Source of the DNA: Amyelois transitella | Taxonomy: Eukaryota; Arthropoda; Insecta; Lepidoptera; Pyralidae | Direction: 5' to 3' | DNA length: 64,000 nt | Assembly: GCF_032362555.1 (NCBI RefSeq) | Contig: NC_083517.1 | Coordinates: forward strand, 9,196,001-9,260,000 | Part shown: piece by piece, positions 36,126 to 46,800 of the stretch | How positions within the stretch are numbered: the first letter of the stretch is position 1 | How the letters are laid out: each line of letters starts with the position of its first letter | Program-made: the position numbers and the translations under genes | The notes under the pieces: generated by a model | Told to the model about the DNA's origin: nothing | The model's input: the letters and a program-made list of their open reading frames with translations, nothing else | Database searches by the model: none

Positions 36126-36760
36126 CCAGTAGGTTCTTTTTTCTCATTCAGCTGAACGGTTTAAGGATGGAATTAAGAATGAGATAGTCATTGGTTCCTA
36201 GAGCCCTTATCGCCTAAAAAACAAATCCAATTTTCTACCTTGCACTTGACGAATAGCTGCTGATACACATTGTTTTATTCTTCGCTTCCTAACAAGCATG
36301 GAAGTTAGCACTAGATTTGCTTATTGCCCTGAGTCGCCTTTTACGATATCCATGGGTAAGAGATGGAATGATCCTATTCTTAGAGGAATTTCACAGCAAA
36401 AGATAAAAGTCATCTTTTATATGAATTTGCTAAATACCCTTAGTCGCCTTTTAAAACGTCCACAAAAAAGAGACAATTATGGTCCTACTCTAAATCGCTT
36501 AAAGCATAAAACATATTCCGCAAATAGTTCTGCGTCAGCATAAATTAAGACGAAAACATCTCGCAACTGCGATATCGCAACGATTTATCAACAAAACACG
36601 TTAATGTCACATAAAATTAAATTATAGCCGAAGTTTTAGTATCTTATTAGTTAAAATGCTAACCTGGGACCGAGGGGTTATGCTAAAGTAGCATTCGGAT
36701 TATTAGGGACGGCGATTAATGGCTCTGAATAATCGCAGCGAATCGCAGCGAGTGGTCGCG

Positions 36761-36824
36761 ATTTGGAACGTAAAACTTGCGACATATATATGTATGTACA
36801 TATCGCAAGTTTTACGTTCCAAAT
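36761..36824. repeat. Perfect 22-bp inverted repeat with a 20-base loop
   Basis: Arms 36761-36782 and 36803-36824 are exact reverse complements. The loop is made of TATG/CATA-type sequence. It sits directly beside the tail of the minus-strand S1 at 36838. Confidence 0.85.
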
Positions 36825-36837
36825 GAAAAAAAAATAT

Positions 36838-37410
36838 GATCACGTCTATATCCCTTGCGGGGTAGACAGAGCCAACAGTCTTGAAAAGACTGAATGGCCA
36901 CGTTCAGCTATTTGGCTTAATGATAGAATTGAGATTAAAATAGTGACAGGTTGCTAGCCCATCGTCTAGAAAATAATCCCAAGTTTGTACTAAGCCTATC
37001 CCTTAGTCGCCTTTTACGACATCCATGGGAAAGAGATGGAGCGGTCCTATGCTTTTTTGTAATGGTGCCGGGACCCACACGGCACCAGTACAAGATCAAT
37101 ATAATTATTATAAGAGGTAATTTAAAACTCTATAGAATAACTACAACTTTTACTCGTATTAGGAATAGTAGTGCAGTGTGGTTCCCGGAAATCCCAATAG
37201 AAATAGGAATAGGACCGCTTTCCCATGGAAGTCGCAAGAGGCGACTACAGGCTTATAAACTTTAGATTCTTTTTATAGGCCATGGGCTAGCAACCTGTCA
37301 CTATTTGGATCTCAACTCTTATCATTCAGCCAAACTATCAGTCTGCAAGACTTTTAGCTCTGTCTAGCCCGCAAGGGATATAGACGTGATCATTTGTATG
37401 TATGTACGTA
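36838..37410. mobile_element. SINE S1 copies (minus 36838-37084, plus 37171-37410)
   Basis: Two near-complete copies head to head, with an 86-bp spacer. Confidence 0.75.
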
Positions 37411-37470
37411 TAGATTAAATAAAACAATGTTTCTTTTTTTTTTCAATTCAGTTTATTCATTCAAGATACC

Positions 37471-40400
37471 TCATTCATTCAAAATAGATGCCGATGACTT
37501 ATTTTTCTTTTTAATATCGCCGCATTCTGCCGCCTCTGATATCATTGAAAATATTGCATTGTTACGCACTTTTTTGGCAATTTGCTTGTCGTGGAATGGA
37601 TGTATATGCACTGAAGTCCTGAAATAATAATCGACTATTAAGGTACAGTCAAAAACGTTATTCAAATATACAGTGGCTGTGGTGAATACAAATATATATT
37701 ATTCCCGAACAAAATATAATATACTAGAGGCCCGCGACTTCGTCCGCATGGAAACCCTATCAATTCCGCGGGAACTCCAGGATAAAAAGTAGCCTATATG
37801 TTATTCTGGGTCTTCAGCTACCTACATACCAAATATCATCGTAATCGGTTCAGTAGTTTTTGCGTGAAACAGTACCAAACATCCATACTGACATACTCAC
37901 AAACTTTCGCATTTATAATATTAATAGCATTAATTTGCAGAGTTTACAAAAAATCGTTTAACAATGATTCTAATAGTGACAGGTTGCTAGCCCATCGCCT
38001 AAAAGAAGAATCTCAAGTTTATAAGCATATCCCTTAGTCGTCTTTTACTACATCCATGATTGATCTGGGTCTTGGATGTTTATCTATATAAGTATTTATT
38101 ATAAAATAAAGTATCGTTGAGTTAGTATCCCGTTACACAAGTCTCGAACTTACTTCGAGGCTAACTCAATCTGTGTAATTTGTCCCGTATATATTTATTT
38201 ATGTACTTACCTTTTCAAAACTACATCATCTTTGGTACACACGACCGCCCTGCATTTCTTAGTGCCATTACAGTCTATACAACGCCATTGTCTATAGCCA
38301 TCTTTGCCTTTGTATCTCAAACAGTAAATATATCTATTCAGTATAATTTGCAGGTTCCCTTGGTTAGAGACGCTGTACTGAATCTGTATGGACTTCGGTA
38401 TATCCAAAGGTTTTGTTAGATCTGGAAAAAAATATATACTATTTCAGGGTCAGTGTTTTATATATGTATATATACATACATACATATAATCAATTTAAAT
38501 CCCTTGCGGGGTAGGCAGAGCCAACAGTCTTAAAAATACTGAAAGGCCACATTCAGCTCTAGGGCTAAATAATGGAATTGAGATTCAAATAATGACAGGT
38601 TGCTAGCCCATCGTCTATAATGAGAATTCCAATTTCCTTTAGCCTTTTTCTTAATCGCCTTTTACGACGTCAATGAGAAAGATATGGAGTGGTCCAATTC
38701 TTAAAAACATTTCCAGAATTTCTTTACTGAACATACTTGTCGTGGAAGGGGTGTATGTACACTGAAGTTCCGAAATAGAAATCGACTATTAAGGTACAGT
38801 CAAAAACGTTATTTTATTTTATGCAAGTTACATTACTTTTTTTAACTGCCAATTTCTGCTTTTGTTCTCCCCTTCTGTTACTGTCCATAGTGTCGCTGTT
38901 TATTACTTTATCTGTCGTTTCTGGGCTGCCTGCGTCACAGAATTCTATTGAATTGTGAAATGTTCTGAAAAAAAAGTGAGTTTTATATGTATACGTTGTT
39001 TATGGACTAAGAAAAAAAAGTATTTTTTTTTTATAAATTTAAGAGGCCTGATTTTATGTACGTATATAAATATACCAAGCTGAGACTGATGGCTCTGTCT
39101 ACCCTGCAAGGGATACAGATGTGATTATATGTCTATCTATATGTTTGAAACCGAATGAAAAACTCAACAAAATAACGACCTTATTACAAGTAATTTAAAC
39201 TTAAAATCGGAAAACAAAATGCTCGTAATACGGGACAAATACGGGACAAATATATACGGGACAAATTACACAGATTGAGTTAGCCTCGAAGTAAGTTAGA
39301 GACTTGTGTTACGAGATACTAACTCAACGATACTATATTTTATAATAAATACTTATATAGATGAACATCCAAGACCCAGGCCAATCAGAAAAAGTTCTTT
39401 TCTCATCATGCCCTGACCGGGATTCGAACCCGGGACCTCCGGTGTCACAGACAAGCGTACTGCCGCTGCGCCACAGAGGCCGTCAATAACGTACAAGTTC
39501 AGTTCGCGAGTTCAAATAACGCGCTCTGATTGGCTCAAACGCTCAAATATTTTTGCGCCATACAGACTTATGCGCAAGTACAACGGCGTAATTTATAAAC
39601 ATACATACAGTCACGTCTATATCCTTTGCGGGGTAGACAGAGTCAACAGGCTTGAAAAGACTGAATGGCCACGTTCAGCTATTTGGCTTAATGAAAGAAT
39701 TGAAATTCAAATAGTGACAGGTTGCTAGCCCATCGCCTAACTAAGAATCCCAAGTTTGTAAGCCTATCCCTTAGTCGCCTTTTACGACATCCATGGGAAA
39801 GAGATGGAGGAGTGGTCCTATTATTTTTTGTATTGGTGCCGGGAACCACACGGCACCAATACAAGTAATTTATAAATGTTGTAAATACAGCTACTTACTC
39901 GTGATCCGAATTCAATGGCTCCTCTTTTTCATATGTTTCACTCATGTTCTGTGTAGTGCTTACGTAGCCAGATGGATTATTAGCGTCAGTGAGAAATGTT
40001 TTATAATTCTGAAATTAATATAAAAACATGATATTAAAGTATTAAATTTCATCATCTATTTATCTATATAAATGCATACATATGGTCGCGTCTATATTGC
40101 GGGGCACAGAGCCAACAGTCTTGAAAAGACTGAATAGCCACGTTCAGCTATTTGGCTTAATGATAGAATTGAGATTCAAATAGTGACAGGTTGCTAGCCC
40201 ATCGCATAAAAAATAATTCCAAGTTTATCCCTTAGTCGCCTTTTACGTCATCCATGGGAAAGAGATTAATTGCTCCTATTATTTTTTGTATTGGTGCCGG
40301 GCACCACACGGCACATATATGAAATAAAAATAAAACACGCCTTAGGGCTTCGATGCTTTGGGAATTTCGGGATAAAAACAACATATTGTTATACCAGGTT

Positions 40401-42640
40401 ATATTGGTGTATCGCATTCATAATATTAGGATAGGACATAATGGAGGACAGTGCTTGATCAACAGGGTCTAGATATTTGGAATTTGAAATGTCAGTTCCT
40501 TTATAATGCTGGGGTTCTACTAAAAGGCGATTTTCCAAAATTTCCACGACTCAACAATTCCTAATATAATATGACTGAGTTAGTATCTTGAACTAACTCG
40601 AAGCCAACTCAATCTATGTAAATTGTCCTGTTTACCTAAGAATATTAATTTTTCTCATGATTTATTGTCCGATCCATGCATGAAGCGAAACAGTAACGCA
40701 CCACAATATGTTTTTCACTTCACTACAGATATAATGAAAGCGTAAAGGGTAAGCTCAAAAGTACCCGAAACCTTGCATGAAGAGAGTTATGAATGTGGAT
40801 GAAGCGAAGTACTTACTTCATGCAGAGATCGAAGGAAGTATGCAGAGATCGTGGCAAGTGGAAAGAGGTAGTCTCTGCCTACCCCTCCGGGAAAAAGGCG
40901 TGATTTTATGTATGTATACCTATATTATTATTTTTTCATGATTTATTGTCCGATCCGTGCATGAAGCGAAACAGTAACGCACCATAATATGTTTTTCACT
41001 TCACTACAGATATAGTGAAAGCTTCAAAGAGACATAGATTAAAAACACACAAACCATGTCTTTTAAGCCATTAATATGTAGAGCTTGGGCCGCTTCAATG
41101 AGTTCATCTATATGTTCCCTGGACACGACTGCTTGGCCGGTATAAATATACTCCAATATTGAACATAGCGTGTGCGCTGAGATTTTCTGAAATAGAAAAA
41201 GCCATGAATCTTCAAGTGATAAGTCGACAATGTTATTTTCATTATAATCTTTATTAATTTTAACTTATTCCGAAAATTCCATTGTTTGTATTTTTTTTTT
41301 TGACAAATTGCACATATTGAGTTAGCCTCAAAGTAAGTTCGAGACTTGTGTTACGAGATACTATCTCGACGATAAAATATTTTATAACAAATTCTTATAT
41401 AGATAAACATCCAAGACCCAGGCCAATCAGGAAAAGTTCTTTTCTCATCATGCCCCATCTGCACCACAGAGGCCATGAAAAGTTGAATTTATTGTATTAT
41501 TTAAAATTAATTCTTATTTTAAATAATACAATAATATAAAAATACAATAATTAATTTTAAATTAATTCTAATTTTAAATAATACAATAAATAATTGTGGT
41601 ATATTGTCCTGAGAGTGTTGGTGGTTGAATCTGTAAGATGCCTGATTTAAATGTGTGTGGCGCAAAAAGGTACAGGTTCCAATCCCACCTCGGCCATGAT
41701 GGATGAAAATGCAACTGGGAAGAAAAGCCAGGAGAAGAATTGTTGTATATTGTTACGTATTGTATGTGGTATATGCTATCCTTTATCCATCCATATTAAT
41801 ATGATAAAGATAAAAGATAAGTACTCTTAAAAATAATCAATTTTAATTAATCTGTGGCTCTCTGTGTTGCAGTAATTGATCCCAGGTTCTAATCTCAGCC
41901 AGGACATGATGAGAAACGAACTTCTCTGATTGGCCTGGGTCTCAGTTTTTTTTATAAAATGTACTATACATTTGAGTTAGTATCTCATAACACAAGTCTC
42001 AAACTGACTCTGACATTTGTCCCTTATATATTTATATTAATCATCATAGTTACCTAATTTAACACAGTCTACTAGACTTACGTACATTTAAAAATATCAC
42101 TGGGTTTTGACCATGTACTGACTTTATCAGATCCTTAATGTACGGGCTCGCCAGGGACATGACTATCTGATGACATTTTACAAAATGCCCATCCGCAGCT
42201 AAAGTCATATCCACAAACTCTTCATTCTGAAAAAAGAAAAGATTTAACTAAAATATCACATTTAATCATACCCAAAAGCTGATAATAAACTTTGAAAAGA
42301 TGTTGTTGTGTTGTAAAACTTGTATTTGACAGTTTTTTAAGGCTGCTTTGGGTAAGTCAGATATGGACTTGAAGTAGACTAATAAAAACCGTCTAAATTC
42401 TGCAATATTTGAAGGGAAACATTGAACCCACATTAATAAATTATTTTTTAATCATTAGGTACATTGCGCAGGTTTCTTCGTGATGTTATCCCTCAACGTT
42501 AAGTTGTAAAAGAGCAAGAAATGAATTTATTGATTTCTAATAAAGAAGTGATTGAAATTTACCTGCTGCAAAGCTCCTAAGCCATTACAAATGTTATTCT
42601 GGAAAGCGTCCCACGACAAGGTGAATCGTGGGTTGGCCAT
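37471..42640 (-). CDS. BTB-FLYWCH protein, paralogue A (mod(mdg4)-like), seven coding exons
   Basis: Probable nuclear DNA/chromatin-binding protein: the BTB domain mediates dimerisation and the FLYWCH finger is the likely DNA-binding end (known for the families, inferred here). Exons in coding order: 42640-42563, 42226-42086, 41186-41055, 40008-39899, 38964-38837, 38421-38211, 37618-37471. All have consensus splice sites and give 315 aa. Residues 1-117 form the BTB domain (FTLSWDAFQNNICNGLG, then FVDMTLAADGHFVKCHQ and LCSILEYIYTGQ). A linker with NSIEFCD follows. The FLYWCH finger has W-R-C244, C253, H271 and H273. A polyadenylation signal (minus AATAAA) lies at 37452-37457, very close to the stop. 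Introns carry SINEs, a LINE fragment flanked by a ~100-bp repeat, and a dead copy of exon 7. Nearest sister is paralogue B. Confidence 0.9.
37724..37927 (-). mobile_element. Helitron H2 in paralogue A last intron
   Basis: CTAG at 37724-37727. The start end has degenerated ('aatagca' where 'agtagga' is expected). An S1 piece (37970-38058) follows. Confidence 0.65.
38060..38202 (+). mobile_element. tRNA-SINE S2 body against the exon 6 donor of paralogue A
   Basis: Runs from 'tgatctgggtcttggatg' to the 'tttgtcccgtatat' tail. It ends about 7 bases from the GT of the exon 6 donor (minus strand, 38210-38209). Confidence 0.75.
38472..38705 (-). mobile_element. SINE S1, diverged
   Basis: Minus-strand copy between exon 6 of paralogue A and the dead exon 7 duplicate. 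Confidence 0.7.
38710..38815 (-). pseudogene. Dead duplicate of exon 7 of paralogue A
   Basis: Matches the start of exon 7 and its upstream intron (37595-37670), including the identical intron phrase 'actattaaggtacagtcaaa'. The acceptor AG has become GG, the first zinc-binding His is now Tyr (SVYIHPFHDK), and the frame meets a stop three codons after DKY. It lies between exons 5 and 6, so splicing to it would break the protein. It shows that a partial, local exon duplication happened here. Confidence 0.8.
39236..39482 (-). mobile_element. tRNA-SINE S2, full length
   Basis: Has both pol III boxes in the head near 39410-39480, in intron 4 of paralogue A. Not a functional tRNA. Confidence 0.8.
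39598..39856 (-). mobile_element. SINE S1, full length
   Basis: Head ends about 42 bp from the exon 4 donor of paralogue A. Confidence 0.8.
40073..40314 (-). mobile_element. SINE S1
   Basis: Near-complete copy in intron 3 of paralogue A. A Helitron scrap ('gcttcgatgctttgggaatt') follows to about 40435. Confidence 0.75.
40646..41028 (+). mobile_element. LINE fragment flanked by ~100-bp direct repeats
   Basis: The LINE 3' end at 40748-40920 contains an internal duplication around 'gcagagatcg'. It lies between two nearly identical ~100-bp segments (40646-40747 and 40927-41028) that share 'tttattgtccgatcc' and 'cacttcactacagatata'. The right repeat is intron sequence just downstream of exon 3 of paralogue A. 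Confidence 0.75.
41310..41476 (-). mobile_element. tRNA-SINE S2 with an internal deletion
   Basis: Body intact, most of the tRNA head deleted ('catcatgcccc' joins 'atctgcaccacagaggcc'). An AT-rich 17-bp perfect hairpin (about 41485-41526) and a further copy of its arm follow. Confidence 0.65.
41610..42035 (+). mobile_element. S3 fragment and diverged tRNA-SINE S2
   Basis: S3 piece at 41610-41735 ('tacaggttccaatcccac') and S2 at 41860-42035 with a mutated head, in intron 2 of paralogue A. Confidence 0.55.
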
Positions 42641-43428
42641 TACCGCCAGTTTTGCTGTATGGGTTCTCAAAAACGACAAGTTTTTCGCCCACACAACATA
42701 AATCTTATTCAATTTATACAAGTATTTATCGTAATATAATATATAGGTACGGCAGAAGTGATAAAAAAAAAACAACAAACACGAACTCGTAGGTAGTTAG
42801 AAATAGGACAATAGGAATGAATTACAGCAAATACACAAAACCACAATCAATGAATCAATCAAAAGATTATTGCAACTACTTCTGGTAAAAAAGCGCGAAT
42901 CTGAAGAAAGTGTGCTCATTTTAAAAAAAATCTGTACCTATGTTCTTGTAGTTACATATTATACACATCATACCTTTAATTTATTGCTCATTCCCGACAA
43001 TCGGGCATCTACATCTACCTTTTTGATGTAAAACTATATTACCCATGCAGTGTAATAAACTAGGTACTTAATTTACCGTTGACTATTTTTTATTACAAAA
43101 TTCTAGAGTTGTTCGTCTGTAGAAGCAATAGTGTTGCTTAATATTCGTTGCGTTTCCATAAGTGTGTTTTGCTAATGAAAATTAAGTAATTAAGCGCTTT
43201 ATTCAGCGAGCTTGTTAAAAACATTCGAAATCATAGGAATTATAGAGGTTCAAAGAAATCGAAAAGTTTATCTAGAAATTAATATATGATCTCGGGTTCT
43301 AAACTCCAAATTTTGAGCGCTGATATATCCAAAAAATGCTACATTTGGCGCTAAAACCACAAAGTTTGAAACATTGACCGCTTGTATCATTGCTGTTGTA
43401 TTTGGTTCGTTACATCATGCAAGTCAAT

Positions 43429-43444
43429 TTGACATTGACATGTG
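43429..43444 (-). promoter_or_regulatory. Shared upstream motif of paralogue A
   Basis: TTGACATTGACATGTG (plus strand) lies about 790 bp upstream of the ATG of A. Nearly the same 16-mer is 314 bp upstream of B, and a looser ACATTGACA is about 310 bp upstream of C. Function unknown. Confidence 0.4.
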
Positions 43445-43807
43445 CCATACTTTGTTTTTTTATTTTGATACGCATGAATAGTTAAGTTTCAAATCTTAAA
43501 ATAATGGCTTCTACCATCCAGTGTGCATCCAGTCATCTCAGTAGTATTAATTAAGAAAGAGAAAATTTTGAAGTTGTGTAGATATGTGAGTGGTTGTCTC
43601 TTTCAAACAAAAACAACAACAGTCATGAAATTCATTTATGATCAATTTTTATTAAATTTTAAATCTAATTTTCTCTAGCCATAGGAGTTGGAATAAAATA
43701 AGGATATATTATTTGTATGTCTCCTGATGATTTTTGAACCTTACGGCGTTCTACGATGGCAATCACTTTGATGAATAAAAATAAATAATTGCTTTTTTTC
43801 ACACATT

Positions 43808-46800
43808 TTAATATTTTTTTAAAGTACATTTAAACACTTTTTTTGGCTTTTTTATATCATTGCGTTCTGCTGCCTCCGAAATCATTGAAAATATTGCATT
43901 GTCTCGTACTTTTTTGGCAATTTGCTTGTCGTGGAATGGATGTATGTGCACTGAAGTTCTGAAATAAAATTAACTACCTACTTAACAAAAACGATAATTT
44001 CTTACAAATTTTTGAAGAATAAAAATACGAAACAACGCACGTTAGCTAAATTGCTAACCGATGCTCTTACGTCTAGGGTAAACATCGTGAGAAAACCTGT
44101 ACATTCAGGCAACTGGATGTGTTATTATGATTCAATTAGGGTTTCCCTTCGAATTTTGCAAAGGCCAAAAAAATTTTGTCTACAAGAATCTTGAATTTAT
44201 AAGCCTATCCATTAGTCGCCCTTAATGACAACCATGGGAAACATATGAAGTGGTCCTATTATAAAGTACCTGGAACCACACGGCACTTTAACAAGACAAT
44301 CACACAGATTTTGAGCTAAGCCCTAAAGTTCGAACGAAACACTCACACTATATATACTATGTTTGCTATTTTCTTAAGGTTAACTGGTAAAAAATGTCAT
44401 AAGCATTGACCTCAACTACATACATACATACATATGGTCACGTCTATATCCCTTGCGGGGTAGACAGAGCCAACAGTCTTGAAAAGACTGAATGGCTATT
44501 TGGCTATTTGGTTTAATAATAGAATTGAGATTCAAATAGAGACAGGTTGCTAGCCCATCGCTTAAAAAGAATACCAAGTTTGTAAGCCTATCCCTTAGTC
44601 GCCTTTTACGACATTCATGGGAAAGAGATAGGAGTGGTCCTCTTCTTTTTTGTATTGGTGCCGGGAACCACACGGAAAACTTCATCTATTGTATCTTAAA
44701 GGCTCAATAAATCCTACTACTATTATAAAGGCGAAAGTTTGTATGGATGTATGGATGTTTGTTACTCTTTCACGCAAAAACTACTGAACCGATTACCATG
44801 AAATTTGGTATGTAGGTAGCTGAAGACCCAGAATAACACATAGGCTACTTTTTATCCCAGAGTTCCCGCGGGATTGATAGGGTTTCCATGCGGACGAAGT
44901 CGCGGGCGGCCTCTAGTAAACATATATATTGTTCTCTTATATTCAACTTACTATGTACTTATATTCAAAAGTGTGTAAAGATGAACAGACCTTTTCAAAA
45001 TGGCGTCGTCCTTGGTACTGACTACTGCTCTACATTTGTTGGTGCCATAGTCTAAACACCGCCACATTCTGTATCCGTCTTTGCCGGTGTATCTCAAACA
45101 ATAAATAAATCTATTCAGTATTACTTGCAAGTTGCCCTGGTTTGATATGCTGTATTGAACCTGTGCGGTGTTGGGTAATCCAACAGGTTTCGTGGGATCT
45201 GTAAAAAAGAAATGTGCCATTTTAGTATTTTATTAATAACGATCACTGCTTTGAGTATTGATATGAAAACTTAAAACAAAATCCTGCTTAATGCATTTTA
45301 TCTGCGCCGCCTTTTTCGATTTGGGATAAGTATCTATTCCTATTTTAATTACCAATTGGGATAAGTCCGTCCGTAAAGAGTTTACAAACAAACAAACAAA
45401 TCACTCCTCTTTTATACATACTTTGGTTTTCATCTTAATCAAATTCACCAATATTTTTTTTATTTTATTGGAAATGTGGGTAAGTCTCTCTACCTGATAG
45501 TACCTATACAAGGTCTTAGATGTTTGCCATGGATTTTTCCAAACGCTCACGCAAATGTAGACCCTAAGCTCGAAAGCATTACAGGATACAATCGAGAACA
45601 CACTCAGAAAAAGTTGGAATACTTGTTTCTTCAACAATGGATACTTACAAGGTACAGTATGTACTACCACGTTTATAAGTTGCCTAGGCAATCAACAGCG
45701 CCGAATATCGCATCCTACCGCCTCAATAAAATAACGACCTTATTACAAGAGCATAAAACTTAAATTCTGAAAACATCCTCCTGCGGTTTTGCTCATAACA
45801 GTAGTGCAATAGGGGACAGTTTCGTTCGCGGGTTCAAAATAGTTCATATTTTCGCGACATACAAAAATTTTACTTCTATTAGGGTTGTGCATCACATCGA
45901 TATAAGTACCATATAAACGTGCTAAAATTGTAATACTTATTGACGTCAAACATAACCGTCTAACAATTTATTTATTTTTATTTTATACTAGAGGCCGCCC
46001 GCGACTTCATCCGCATGGAAACCCTATCAATCCCGCGGGAACTCTGGAATAAAAAGTAGCCTATGTGTTATTCTGGGTCTTCAGCTACCTACATACCAAA
46101 TTTCATGGTAATCGGTTCAGTAGTTTTTGCGTGAAAGAGTAACAAACATCCATACAAACTTTCGCCTTTATAATAGTAGTAGGATTAATTTCTAGCTCAA
46201 GCAAGCAGCAATAAAATAATTGATAACTAAACACATATGCCGTGTGGTTCCCGACATCAATAAAAAAATGTAAATTAAATAAAATTTATAATTAAAGTTG
46301 CTACAGTTTCCAAAGCGCTAGTGTAGAAGAAGCGACGGAACAAACTACTCTACACAAACACTGTATTATTATTATCATCAAATTCCTCAATTTACATATA
46401 TGTATTTATAGATGTTAAATCTAACAGTACTTTTATTTTCTACCGCTTTCTGCACTCTATTCTCCTTTCTCTTGCTGGTTTGAGATTCACTGTTAGTTAC
46501 GTCATTTGTACGTTCCGTTACTTCTGTGCTGCCTGTGTCACAGAATTCTATCGAGTTATCCATAGCTCTGAAAAAAAAGAAAATTATATCCAAAAAAGAC
46601 CGCTAGTATTCACGAGGGACATTTATTATTATTTGTTTGTTTGTAAACTCTTTATCGCACAAAAAAGGCACGATACTATATGGAAACGAGAATTTGAAAA
46701 AAAAATTACACTGGCGAATTTTTTAAAGAATTAGTCTGGTAGGTTGTAGCCTAACCCACCGGAAAAAAATATGGTAATATATGCAAATGTATATAAAAAT

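Noticed and set aside
45401-45763. Overlapping open frames of 95-96 codons on both strands
   Set aside because: Located in intron 5 of paralogue B, with no recognisable domain and no splice support.
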